Notes: a model not told the origin generated them from the sequence alone. 64,000 bases of DNA from Lasioglossum baleicum (GCF_051020765.1 NC_134932.1:2852001-2916000), one strand, 5' to 3'. Shown: positions 53,993 to 64,000, counted from the stretch's first letter. Made by a program: numbers and translations.

Positions 53993-56459
53993 AGAGTGGC
54001 CGGCCGTGCCCGCCGCCAATACACCCGCGCTCGGCGCCGCCACTTTATGGGCGGTGACTCGGAGCCGATGGTCGCTGGTCTGTACAGGGAGTACAGATCG
54101 GCGGCGAAGGCCCTCAAGCGTGCGATTGCCGCAGCCAAGACTAAGGCCTGGGATGAACTCCTGCTCACCCTCCATGACGATCCGTGGGGTCGCCCATATA
54201 GGACGGTGCTGGGGAAGCTCCGTCCTTGGGCGTCCCCAGTCAGGGAACGGTTGGAGCCGGAACTCCTGGGGCGCGTAGTTGGCGCCCTCTTCCCCCCTAA
54301 CGTTGGGGAGGAGGAGGGTGCGGAGCGCGCCCCTTTGCCGACTATCGAATGGTCGGACGAGTTCCGGGTCTCTGAGTGGGAGTTATCCGAGGCCATCCGG
54401 GTGCGTCGGGTCAAGGGCAAGAAAGCCCCGGGCCCGGACGGTGTTCCCGGAGGGATAATGGTCTTGGCTTTAGAGGTCCTTGCCCCGGCTTTCAGGGAAG
54501 TATTGAACGCTAACCTGAGCCGGGGAACCTTCCCCAAGGTTTGGAAGCGAGCGAGTCTGGTCCTCCTCCAGAAGGAGGGTAAACCCGCAGAGTCTCCCTC
54601 TGCGTACCGGCCGGTGTGTCTGCTCGATGAGGCGGGTAAGCTTTTCGAACGAATTATGGCTGCCCGTCTCGTCGAGCATCTGTCGCGGATTGGTCCCGAT
54701 CTCAGCGACAGTCAGTTTGGATTCCGGAGGGGGCGCTCCACTGTTGATGCTTTGGAGCGCTTGCGCCTCCTCCGGGAGACGGCTGTCGCACAGGGCAGGG
54801 TGTTTATAGCAGTATCGTTTGATATTTCCAACGCCTTCAACACCCTGCCCTGGAGGGAGATAGATAGGGCCCTAATATATCATCGGGTCCCTGTCTATCT
54901 CCGGGAGGTTATTCGGGACTATCTCCGCGGCAGAGAGGTGGAGTATACCGGCCGGTCGCAAACTGAGCTTAAGAGGGAGATACACTGCGGGGTTCCACAG
55001 GGGGGGGGGGTTATTTCACCGCTCCTGTGGAACCTCGGATTTGATGCAGTGCTGCGGGTTGAGCTCCCCCCTTACACGGGTGTCATTTGTTACGGGGATG
55101 ACACCCTTGTATATGCGGAGGGGGAGAACTGGGAGAGGACCAGACACCTCGCTGAGTCCGCCCTGGATTGTGTTGTCAGACGGATCCGTAGAATGGGGCT
55201 CACGGTGAACGCCGCCAAGACCGATGCGATCTGGATGTATGGATCGCTTCGGGGGCGGCGTTCGCCCCTTGAGCATGAGCTCCGGGTCCGTGTCGGAGAA
55301 TCACATGTCGATATCAGGCCCAATATGAAGTATTTGGGCCTGATTATCGACAGCCGCTGGCGCTTTGATGATCACTTCGATCTCTTGGCCCCCCGAATAG
55401 AGAGAACAGCGGTCGCCCTTGGGCGGCTGCTGCCCAACCTCGGGGGCCGGGCTTGAAAGTACGTCGCCTCTACAGAGAGGTGGTACGGTCTATTGCCCTA
55501 TATGGGGCCCCCGTATGGTATCGCTCGCTTGAGGACAGCCGGCGCAGCCAGACACTCTTGGAGAGAGTGCGGCGCCGGTTGTCCCAGCGGATCATACGGG
55601 GGTACCGTACCATTTCGGGAGAGGTGGCGGGCCTCCTCGCCGTGGTTCCTCCCTTCACCTTGGCTGCGGCGGAGCGGGCTGCGATGTATCGCATCGCCTG
55701 CTCCGCTCGCCGCCCCTATGGGGAGGAACTCACGGTTGCGGAGGACGAGGAGATCGAGGAGCGCAGGCGCCAGGCCCGGATGGACACGTTGGACCGTTGG
55801 AGCGTCGTGCGGGCCATCCTGCCCATATTTGACGAATGGTGCAGGATGCGGCTACGATTGACCTTCCGCCTCACGCAGGTACTCTCTGGACGTGGATGTT
55901 TCGGGGAGTATCTGCATAGGATGGGGCGGGAGCCGACGGCACAATGCCACCACTGTGATGCGGAGGTGGACACGGCGCGGCACACGTTGGAGGAGTGCCC
56001 TGCTTGGGCTGGACCGCGCCGTGCCCTCTGCTTTGCAGTGGAAGGGTGGGACCTCTCGCTCCCGGTCGTATTCGACCGTATGATCGAGAGCGAGAGGTCG
56101 TGGAGAGCGGTGACCTCCTTCTGCGAGGAGGTCATGTCGCGGAAGGAGGTCGCTGAGCGAGTTCGGGAGGCGGACCCGAACTCGGCAAGAAGGAGGTGGG
56201 CGCGAGGTCGACCCTCGCGTCGTCGTGCTCCTCGTCGTTGCAGAGGAGCGGGAGTTGTTTCGGCGGCGCGGAGTGGATCCACCTCGCGCCCGACCGTGTC
56301 CCCAGGGGGGAGTAGTGATGAGGTGCTAGCCGAGGTAGGCCTCGGGAGGGGATCGAGTCGCTTGCGAGTCGACCCCCACCCGAGGAGAGTCCCACATAAC
56401 CTCGGCTATCCCCCAGGATGCCGAGGTATGCGTAATGCATTTTCACACGGAAAAAAAAA
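53993..56459 (+). mobile_element. 5'-truncated R1-type LINE with 14-bp TSD
   Basis: The insert ends in a 9-A tail at 56451-56459. It is flanked by GGCAGACCCAACCC (53979-53992) and GGCAGTCCCAACCC (56460-56473), one mismatch. The left arm holds the single empty copy at 47018-47031. ORF1 and the endonuclease are missing, so this is a dead-on-arrival insertion. Confidence 0.92.
53996..56459 (+). pseudogene. R1-clade LINE reverse transcriptase, truncated and frameshifted
   Basis: The first frame (to 55456) has KKAPGPDGVPGGI, SAYRPVCLLDEAGKLFERI, DSQFGFRRGRSTVDAL, FDISNAFNTLPW and HCGVPQGGGVISPLLWNL, and the active site CYGDDTLVYA (YGDD at 366-369). These order and motifs fit the R1 clade, whose members more often read FADD at this site. 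A one-base loss near 55450 moves the reading to 55453 onward, which carries VRSIALYGAPVWY and a C-terminal CCHC (CHHCDAEVDTARHTLEEC). That frame runs on through the 3' end without a clear stop before the A tail. Confidence 0.9.
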
Positions 56460-56651
56460 GGCAGTCCCAACCCGGTAGGCTCGATTTCTTTCCGTGCCGT
56501 TCCCGGGGCTGTTCTCTATAGAGAGATTTATGACAGGTCATTACTATTGAGCTGGAAGTCGACACTTCCTCGACCAACACGTTTTGACTGTAATTTTCAA
56601 ATCACTCGACGAAGTCGAGCCACTCTCGGGCCGCTTGATATGTCACGAATA

Positions 56652-56848
56652 GACTGCGGATCTTTATGCATTTATAGCAAACTTGAGTAGATGAAATTGA
56701 TAGTTGTTGGAAAATTTTTTAAATTGAAGATGTCAATATATGATTTCTCCTCTATTAAAATCATTAAGGGAAGAGATGACATTCAATTTAGTTTCTATTT
56801 CCTGTAATCGACGCTGACATTTTTTATTTTGCATAAAGATCCGCAGTC
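56652..56848. mobile_element. 197-bp TA-flanked MITE in the right arm
   Basis: Mirror partner of 46643-46839, same length, same TIRs, flanked by TA. Confidence 0.82.
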
Positions 56849-58189
56849 TATCCGTGACACACCATCGGGTGGCCCGGTGGCCCGAGAGTGGCTCGACTTC
56901 GTCGAGCGCGTTCATACGTCAGACAGAAGCGGACAAGTTCGTGCGAACGCAGAATTGAATCTCGAGTAGCGCGAAAACTCGCTCGCCCGAACTTGTCCGA
57001 TTCTTTCCGAACCCGCCCGACGAGATCGAGACACTCCCGGGCTCGAAACCCCTTGGTAGCCCGATGCACTCGGGTAGCTGGAAACGCGCTCGAGCCGAAA
57101 ATTATAAATTTCAACACTCTACACCTACCGAACCTTAAAAGTAACTGGTAAATGTTTCTTTGTATGAAAGTGATAAGATTGATTTTATTTAGACTTTATG
57201 CAGCTCTCCTATTGTAATATGTTAATGTATGTAAGCTCGTTCGGAAAGTCATTTCGTTTTCTCCTTTGCTGAAGAAATAACATTCAATTTGATTTCTATT
57301 TCTTGCAATCGATGTAGTCAATTTCTACTTTCCAGAAAGATTCGCAGTCTAGTAATGACAAACGGAAGCATTGCCATCCCTACACGATAAACGAAATTAC
57401 TTTCCGAACGACCTGATAGTATGTAGTATGTAATTTAAATAAAAATATTAATTTTGTCAGTAAAAAGAAAGACTGCTGCTGCTACACATTTGTATAATAG
57501 ACATTTACTTTAGCGACATCTACCACATAGCACGTCCTACATTAATGCCCTTTTACGGCGAGGCAAAATCGAGCCCCGTTCTCCGTGCAGTGGCGCGGCA
57601 GCAGGGATCCAAAACGCGACATAGCTGCGGCGCAGTACAGCTGCAGAACGGAGCAGTTGGTTGTCTGGGTAGTTATGGGGAAAAATCGAAAAATCAGTTT
57701 TGGGCCTATTTTCCCTAGTTAATGACGTTTAGAAATTCTGAAAAAAATCTGACACATGTCAAGAGAACCCAAATACATACTTTGCAATTAGTTTCAGATT
57801 TTTAAAAGGGAAATCCTGCTTGTAAAAAATCAAAAACCTCAAAAAAATCGAAAAAATGCAGATTTCACATGGAAGTTCTAGAGTGTCCACATTTATATTT
57901 TTACAGTAGCAGTATATTGTTATAAGTATTGTTCATGAATTTTTTCAGATTTTTCGGTTTGGTGCGCCGTTGTTAAAAAAAATAAAAACCGATTTTTTCG
58001 ACGTTTTTTCCGCGAAGAACTAAGCTAACCTTAAAATTGTTACGTTCTATTTATTCTGTAAGTCTATCAGGCTCTGATAAACCTTGACTATTCTACAGAA
58101 GTAATTAAAAAATGAAATCAACTTAATTAATATTTCTACAGTATAGACATTACATCTAGAAATATAAATCACGTTTCCAACAATTCAGT

Positions 58190-58822
58190 TGGCTCAGCGC
58201 GTTAGGCGTTCATACCTAGGAAAGATCATCAAGATTTTCATCGACTAGATAAAAAAAAAATGCTGGTGGCTCTCACCAAATGACACTCACATACGAGAGC
58301 TACTCGAGCGGAAAATTATAGTGCCCAACATCACACTAGGGCCACTTAAATGACTTGAGAGATCTACATGTAAAACTCAACATCATCATATTGTACCGTG
58401 GCACGATAGCTACCTAATATTATACATATGTATACAATATGTATATATCGTTGTTAGTAATAAGTTAGTCCCTAAGTAGTACTTAAGCAAACATCCTATA
58501 CCAAAGACTGTTAAGGGGTTTTTTTTTAATAAAACTTTTTCCCCATTCTCCCTTCCATTATCCGTTAAGGCGCCTCAGCTTACAAGTAATCCAACCGTTA
58601 CACAGTTTCTATTTATTCTTCCACCGTCCAAAGATTTGTCAAGCACCGAGATTCGCACGCGAGCGAACAGTCAGCTTAACATAGCAATACTGTGTGGAGA
58701 TTTTTATTATTTTTGTTGACTCCTGTTAACTCTGATTGTACTAATATATTCAATAAACATGTTTAAAAAAAAAAGCGCGTTAGGCGTTCGACTGTTGATC
58801 TGCTTATCCTAGGTTCGCTCCC
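58190..58822 (+). other. tRNA-like sequence in left arm, split by a retroposed insert
   Basis: The A-box part TGGCTCAGCGCGTTAGG lies at 58190-58206. The B box GGTTCGCTCCC lies at 58812-58822, beyond the insert and its TSD. A T run follows. The cloverleaf is incomplete, so this is tRNA-derived rather than a tRNA. Confidence 0.55.
58212..58774 (+). mobile_element. Retroposed insert with A tail and 15-bp TSD
   Basis: GCGCGTTAGGCGTTC occurs at 58197-58211 and 58775-58789. The 563-bp insert between ends in ten A, with CAATAAAC about 10 bases upstream. These are marks of target-primed reverse transcription of a polyadenylated RNA. I recognise neither a coding domain nor a known LINE tail. Confidence 0.8.
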
Positions 58823-59610
58823 GGCATAGGTATACATTTTTTTTACTTGATTAATTCTTTTTTTTATGTCTGACTATATAATAATCAATGGTGTGTTTGT
58901 AGATTTCTTTTAGAAGCAATATCTACATATTCAAAAAAAATATTTTAAGGTGGAATTCGCAAAACAATTATAATACATACATAGCTTGTGCGGATCTTAA
59001 GTATCTCAGTTTCATTTTATCGTGTTTTCTGTAAAGCATATTTTATTTTATCGATGAATTGAAAGATTTATTTATGTTGAAAATTGGAGGAACTTCTGGC
59101 AGTACTCGACATTTTCAGCAGTAATTCCATTTATGTGTCTTCGAGTTTTAAATACTTTGTTATAGAGAAAAGAAAGAAATTCAAGTTGTAGAAATGGCTC
59201 TATTGTTGTTTACTTCTTTTGAGGCATTCAATTTGGTACCTCGTCTCTTATGCGGAACAGCAATTGTTGTGTATGTACCACTCAGGGTTGCTAATGAAAT
59301 ATTTCACAGTGAAAGCAGATGTTCCGATACTTGTCAATAAACTAACGGATCTATAAAAGCATATTTAGAATGACAAACTTTTGATGTTTCATTAACTTTT
59401 ACCTTTGTTCACCTTTATACGTTTACCTTTTCTTTTCTTTGCTCGCCTTACGACTCTGTTAGACACAACTACTATATTTGGTGTATTTTACCTTAAAATA
59501 CTTTTTAAATATTTCAATATTGCTTGTAAAAGAATTCTACAAAAATATCCTTGACTAGTGTGAAGTCAGATATAAAAAAGAAGAGAATTGATGAAATAAA
59601 AAACATACAC

Positions 59611-59673
59611 CTACGACGGGCGCGAACCTAGCATAGGCCGGTCCACAATCGAACGCCTAACTCACTGAGCCAA
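59611..59673 (-). other. tRNA-like sequence in right arm
   Basis: On the minus strand, A box TGGCTCAGTGAGTTAGG (59656-59672) and B box GGTTCGCGCCC (59618-59628) are correctly spaced for pol III, and a T run follows. It is the mirror counterpart of the split copy at 58190-58822. Confidence 0.6.
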
Positions 59674-61137
59674 CTGAATTGTTGGAAACGTGATTTATAT
59701 TTCTAGATGTAATGTCTGTACTGTAGAAATATTAATTAAGTTGATTTCATTTTTTAATTACTTCTGTAGAATAGTCAAGGTTTATCAGAGCCTGATAGAC
59801 TTACAGAATAAATAGAACGTAACAATTTTAAGGTTAGCTTAGTTCTTCGCGGAAAAAACGTCGAAAAAATCGGTTTTTATTTTTTTTAACAACGGCGCAC
59901 CAAACCGAAAAATCTGAAAAAATTCATGAACAATACTTATAACAATATACTGCTACTGTAAAAATATAAATGTGGACACTCTAGAACTTCCATGTGAAAT
60001 CTGCATTTTTTCGATTTTTTTGAGGTTTTTGATTTTTTACAAGCAGGATTTCCCTTTTAAAAATCTGAAACTAATTGCAAAGTATGTATTTGGGTTCTCT
60101 TGACATGTGTCACATTTTTTTCAGAATTTCTAAACGTCATTAACTAGGGAAAATAGGCCCAAAACTGATTTTTCGATTTTACCCCATAACTACCCTCCCG
60201 ATCGAAATACAGGGTTGAAATTTTGCACAGTATGTTTTTTCTTTGTGTTCTATCGAATGGCACATCGTCGATAAAATTCGGTTCAAGGGCATTTTTGACT
60301 ATCTTATCCGGCTATACCCATTGGCTATTTACAACCAAAAAGTTTGAAATTGGTTTCAATCGCGTGTATGCTATTAGGCAGAATGTTCATGAATTTTTTC
60401 GTAATTTTTTATTGAACATGTGATTTTTATTGAACGTGTGATTAAAAATTAATTTGGATGAGCTCTTTTGACCATCTTATATCCGGCTATACGATTTTTC
60501 ATACTTACTATTTGCAAAAAATCTGAAAAATTCTCAATCATAGGGAATAATATCTACAATTTTGTAGAATTTTTCTAGAATTTTTAAGTATACCATTAAA
60601 TAGGGAAAATGTAGTAAAAACCAATAATTAGTTTTTACCCTTTCACTACCCTCCTGGTTGAGATAAAGGGTTCAAACTTACGAATATACATATAATATAT
60701 ATTTAAATTTTTTGGAAGGTTAAAAAATGTAATTAAAAAAGTAATGAAAAATAAAAATAAAACTCGCTGCACGCGGGGACTCGAAGGCTAGCTCCAGATT
60801 GCGATTGATACGCTCGACGGCTCGACGGCCGAATTTCAGATTCAGTTTCGTTTCCGTCAAGCAGGCGTGGATGTGGATGGAGAGTGCTAAAACTAGATTG
60901 TGGTCGGCGCAAGCGCACAAGCAGCGCACACGGACAGAGTAGAGGTACGCTGGTATGTGTAGCGCGCGTGCAGTCGAACAGGCACTCACCCGGACAGAGT
61001 AGAGATACGTTCGTGTAGCGCGTGCGCAGTAGAAGCAACCTGGCGACGACGGTGCGTCAGAGTGGGGGGTCGAGTCGGCTGAGCGAGCGGAGGGGAAAAA
61101 ACCCACGACCCATGATTCTGGCATCACTGGCTCAGTG

Positions 61138-61540
61138 TGCGTCCGTGTGTGTCAGTGTGTGTCAGTGTGCGTTTGAGCTCCGTGCGGTCTTTACAAAGTT
61201 ACTACGTATTATTATACTATAATGTTTGTTTACCAATCGAAGGGACAGTTACACCGAGATTTTCGGTCGAACCTTTATCTTTGACATTTTACCACGGCGT
61301 TCGTTTTCGATATGACGCGTCGCAATACCGTCTGAAATTTACTACATGTCTCTGTTATAATCTCATCAAAATGTTCAAAATCGATTGTAAAATTTCACAC
61401 ATACAAGACTAAAAAGCAATAATTAATTATTTAAATAAAAATAAATTTTTTAAAAATACCACGTTTTTAAAATGGACTAAAAAGTATAAAATAATTTTTC
61501 CTAGCCCCGTACAGATTCCTAACCACGTACAGGTTGTGTG
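61138..61540. other. Spacer, no gene seen
   Basis: A short GT-rich run (GTGTGTCAGTGTGTGTCAGT) follows the foldback TSD, then unremarkable AT-rich sequence up to the Copia LTR. Confidence 0.5.
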
Positions 61541-61798
61541 TGTTGAGCGAAGAAAGTTCTGGAGTGAATACGTGAGAGAGAGATGGAACGTGAGTGAGAG
61601 ATGGAGCGTGAGCGAGCAGGAAAGTAGTGGGAATGGAACGACGTAGTACAGAGTGTGAAACGTAAGAGAGAGTATGTAACCCAGAGTGAAAGTACCTAAC
61701 CTAGAAGCGAACACGTGGTTGTAGGAGGTTCAAACTGTTTAATAAACATTATTGTTATTGTTTAACTTCTTTCCAAATTATCTTATCACGATCCAACA
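61541..61798 (+). repeat. Second Copia element, 5' LTR
   Basis: Starts TGTTGAGCG and ends ATCCAACA, so the ends are TGTTG/CAACA inverted. It is 258 bp, has AATAAA at about 61741, and lies just before an iMet PBS. The exact left edge could be a few bases earlier. Confidence 0.72.
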
Positions 61799-61800
61799 AG

Positions 61801-61819
61801 TGGTAGCAGAGCGTGGTTT
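61801..61819 (+). promoter_or_regulatory. Primer binding site, initiator tRNA-Met 3' end
   Basis: TGGTAGCAGAGCGTGGTTT nearly matches the complement of the 3' end of animal initiator tRNA-Met. This is a different part of the same tRNA from the one used by the first Copia element. Confidence 0.75.
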
Positions 61820-61897
61820 GAGATATTTTTTGGAAAGAAAATAGAAAAAGAGTAATAAATATAGAGAAGAGATAAATGAAATAAAATCACGTACAAA

Positions 61898-64000
61898 ATG
61901 ACCGATAACTGGAATATAGCTGCGATAGAAAAATTAACAGATACGAATTACTTCATTTGGAAAGAAAAAGTAGAGGGAATTCTGAGATCCAAAAAGATAT
62001 GGAAAAAGATTATGGGTGTAAAACCGCCCAAAAAACCACACGTGGGTGACGAAGACTATAGTACCAAATTCCCAATATGGGATAAGTGGGATGATGATAA
62101 TGCAACAGCACGAACAATAATGATAAATACTATGAGCGAGGCACAGTTAATGAAGTATAGCAACGAGAAAAATGCAGAGATGTTGTGGAACATGATAAAA
62201 TTCAACATGGCGGCTGAAACGGAACAGTTAAAAACTAAATCCTTGAGCGAGTTAACTAACCTCAAAATGAAAAAGGAAGAACACGTGGACGATTACATAA
62301 ATCGAGCTGAAGGCTTGAGGAATCAATGTAAGCAACTGGGTAAAAATATTGAGGAATTTGAATTAGAAATGTATCTGTTAAAGGGTTTGAGAGCAGAATT
62401 TGAGCCAAATGTGAGAATCCTAGAAAGCCAGGCAAATGTTTCTATCAACGACGTGAGATACGCTCTCAAACAGGAAGAAAATAGAAAAGAGAAGAAACGA
62501 AACGAAAAAGTGATCTCGGAGAGAGAGAACGTGCGAAAAGTAAAAGAGAACAGAATAGGAGAGATAAAATGCTTCAACTGTGGTAAGAGAGGACATTTCG
62601 CTGATCAATGTTATGCGAAACAGAAATGTTTCAACTGTTATGGTCATGGACACGTTGCAGAGGAATGCAAGAAACCGAAACCGATGACACAGTGGAGAGG
62701 AAGAGGCAATAGAGGGAACTACCAAATAAACGACAGAGGAAGAGGATACGTAAGGAGAGGAACAGCGACGAGACCAAATGAGACTGTCATGAGTGTAAAA
62801 GAGAGTATGAGAGAAAATATTTATGAAAGTGATAAAGTGAGTTTGAGTGACACAAATAGAAGCTACAGTAAAAATAGATATAAAAATGACTATAGCAATA
62901 TAGGTAGGGAATGGCTTCTAGACTCGGGATCAACAAGCCACATGGCGAGTGAAATTGACATTTTTGAGACATTAAGAAGCGATAATAGGGAAATAACTGT
63001 AGCAGACAAAGAGGGGAGAAAAATAAATTCGAGAGGGATAGGAGAGGTGGTACTAGACCAAACAAATGAAAAAGGTAGGATCAGGTTATCAAATGTATTG
63101 TGCGTTCCCGATTTAAATTCAAATTTGCTGTCAGTAGCAAAAATTACTGATAAAGGGTTTAAGGTGAAATTTGATAGGGAAGGTGCTGTTGTATACAGAG
63201 AAAACAGTGGAGTGTACATGAAGGCTAAACGTAAGGGTAATGAGTATTACGTTCCAGGAAAAATAGCGAGTGGTGAAAAAGCGGCTGTCTCCAAGGATAA
63301 AAATGCGTGGCATAGAAGACTAGGACACGTCAACGAAAGACTGATCCAAGAGATGATGAAGGAAGAATTGGTGAACGGGATGGTAGAAACTGAGAAATTG
63401 AACAGACAATGTGATTCATGTGTCGAAGGAAAAGCACATAGAAAGACACATCATGGGCTCGAAACAAAGAGAACGGTAAGAATAATGGATTTGTGGCATA
63501 TTGACTTGATAGGACCAGTTAGACCGTCCACTATGGGAGGCAAATTATATATCTTAACCGTGGTAGACGATTATTCAAGATTTATTTTTGTAGAATTGCT
63601 GCGAGAAAAGAGCGAAACAAAAGAAAAATTGAAGAAATTAATAATACAAAAGGAGAACGAGACAGGAATGAAGTTAAAAGCTGTAAGATCCGACAACGGA
63701 GGAGAATTCGTCGACAACGACCTAAATGAATGGATGGAAGATAAAGGAATTAAACATGAATTCAGTCCACCATGGACACCACAGTGCAATGGACTAGTGG
63801 AAAGGACGAATAGAACTATTATTGAGATGACGAGGTCGATGATATCAGACTCGAAAATACCTATGAGCTTCTGGGGAGAAGCAGTGTGCACCGCAGTACA
63901 TATAAAGAATAGAATTAAGTCGTCAGTTCATGGTAGAACACCATACGAATTATGGAAAGGTAGAAAACCAAACATTAAATATATGAAAAGATTCGGATGT
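61898..64000 (+). CDS. Second Copia gag-pol polyprotein, open to window end
   Basis: The frame from the ATG at 61898 is open for 701 codons and runs off the window. Gag begins MTDNWNIAAIEKLTDTNYF. Two CCHC knuckles follow, CFNCGKRGHFADQC at 225-238 and CFNCYGHGHVAEEC at 244-257. The protease has LLDSGSTSHM with Asp 342. GAG-pre-integrase reads AWHRRLGHVN and then CDSCVEGKA. The integrase catalytic residues are D536 (HIDLIGP), D599 (SDNGGEF) and E635 (NGLVERTNR), a DD35E triad. RT and RNase H would follow outside the window. Codon use is A-rich and no frameshift is seen. It belongs to a different Copia lineage from the first, with two knuckles instead of one and a different PBS. Confidence 0.93.
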   Translation, partial: MTDNWNIAAIEKLTDTNYFIWKEKVEGILRSKKIWKKIMGVKPPKKPHVGDEDYSTKFPIWDKWDDDNATARTIMINTMSEAQLMKYSNEKNAEMLWNMIKFNMAAETEQLKTKSLSELTNLKMKKEEHVDDYINRAEGLRNQCKQLGKNIEEFELEMYLLKGLRAEFEPNVRILESQANVSINDVRYALKQEENRKEKKRNEKVISERENVRKVKENRIGEIKCFNCGKRGHFADQCYAKQKCFNCYGHGHVAEECKKPKPMTQWRGRGNRGNYQINDRGRGYVRRGTATRPNETVMSVKESMRENIYESDKVSLSDTNRSYSKNRYKNDYSNIGREWLLDSGSTSHMASEIDIFETLRSDNREITVADKEGRKINSRGIGEVVLDQTNEKGRIRLSNVLCVPDLNSNLLSVAKITDKGFKVKFDREGAVVYRENSGVYMKAKRKGNEYYVPGKIASGEKAAVSKDKNAWHRRLGHVNERLIQEMMKEELVNGMVETEKLNRQCDSCVEGKAHRKTHHGLETKRTVRIMDLWHIDLIGPVRPSTMGGKLYILTVVDDYSRFIFVELLREKSETKEKLKKLIIQKENETGMKLKAVRSDNGGEFVDNDLNEWMEDKGIKHEFSPPWTPQCNGLVERTNRTIIEMTRSMISDSKIPMSFWGEAVCTAVHIKNRIKSSVHGRTPYELWKGRKPNIKYMKRFGC

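Larger units (their letters stand above)
57672..60190. mobile_element. TA-flanked foldback element with tRNA-like boxes in its arms
   Basis: The ends GTTATGGGG and CCCCATAAC lie next to TA (57670-57671, 60191-60192). The left arm of the giant element has the empty TA at 45707. The two arms are inverted copies over about 600 bp, the left one interrupted by a retroposed insert. Each arm ends internally in a tRNA-like A/B-box segment. The centre (about 58850-59590) is AT-rich, with no transposase. Confidence 0.82.
44780..61129. mobile_element. Giant foldback element with hAT-like ends, TSD GCTCAGTG
   Basis: The termini CAGTGATGCCAGAATC (44780) and GATTCTGGCATCACTG (ending 61129) are exact inverted repeats. 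The 8-bp direct repeat GCTCAGTG flanks them (44772-44779, 61130-61137). Behind the ends lie two long inverted arms: the left is 44780-48664; the right runs 51353-61129 and is about 3.8 kb once three later insertions are removed. The central loop is about 2.7 kb. CAG-type ends and an 8-bp TSD fit hAT. No transposase is seen, so it is non-autonomous. The span is 16,350 bp now and about 10.4 kb before the later insertions. Confidence 0.88.
51353..61129 (-). repeat. Foldback right arm with three insertions
   Basis: Segments 51353-52297, 53278-53992, 56460-57671 and 60191-61129 are the reverse complement of the left arm, in order. Between them lie a Transib-like element, an R1-type LINE and a TA foldback element. 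All three postdate the duplication of the arms, or at least are absent from the left arm. Confidence 0.87.

Noticed and set aside
44780..61129. Assembly artefact (inverted duplication of one arm)
   Set aside because: The right arm has three TSD-flanked insertions absent from the left arm plus many small differences, and the whole is bounded by its own 8-bp TSD; an artefact would give identical arms.

Overview
The window looks like transposon-packed, non-coding DNA from an arthropod, most likely an insect. I found no host single-copy gene, rRNA or convincing functional tRNA. The insect assignment is inference. It rests on a Copia polyprotein of the Drosophila copia type, an R1-clade LINE, Transib-type DNA transposons, and BEL-, Gypsy- and DIRS-type elements with PBSs for tRNA-Trp, tRNA-Lys and initiator tRNA-Met. 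The first 24 kb is GC-richer; the rest is mostly AT-rich.

Bases 1 to about 23.85 kb are one decayed plus-strand Ty3/Gypsy element (Gypsy-A), cut into pieces by four insertions. These are a Copia element that lost its 3' LTR (1570-6300), a Transib-like element (6439-8170, TSD CGCCG), a solo LTR (8233-10049, TSD AACT) and a TA-flanked DNA element (11703-22890). A complete, very young minus-strand Gypsy element (Gypsy-B, 12297-22587, TSD ACTG) sits inside the last one. Its two 1812-bp LTRs differ at only two positions that I see. It keeps long open gag and pol frames and carries an unusual third ORF with a zinc knuckle.

From 23.9 to 31.8 kb lies a mosaic of BEL/Gypsy LTR pieces and a broken DIRS element. 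DIRS pol is on the minus strand and DIRS gag on the plus strand; gag is split by a 619-bp hAT MITE with a perfect 8-bp TSD. From 31.8 to 44.0 kb there are two copies of an unassigned DNA transposon whose ends read CACCGACGAGATAC. The second copy has its own insertions, including a Helitron 3' end and a hAT MITE whose empty site survives in the first copy.

From 44,780 to 61,129 lies the most striking object: a 16.35-kb inverted-repeat (foldback) element. It has hAT-like ends (CAGTGATGCCAGAATC) and a perfect 8-bp direct repeat GCTCAGTG on both sides. Each arm is natively about 3.8 kb. The right arm holds three later insertions: a second Transib-like element, a 5'-truncated R1-type LINE, and a TA-flanked foldback element with tRNA-like pol III boxes in its arms. 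The left arm keeps the exact empty site of each. The window ends in a second Copia element (61,541 onward) whose polyprotein is open for 701 codons to the last base.

Most elements are dead or non-autonomous. The best-preserved coding regions are the first Copia ORF, Gypsy-B gag and pol, and the final Copia ORF.
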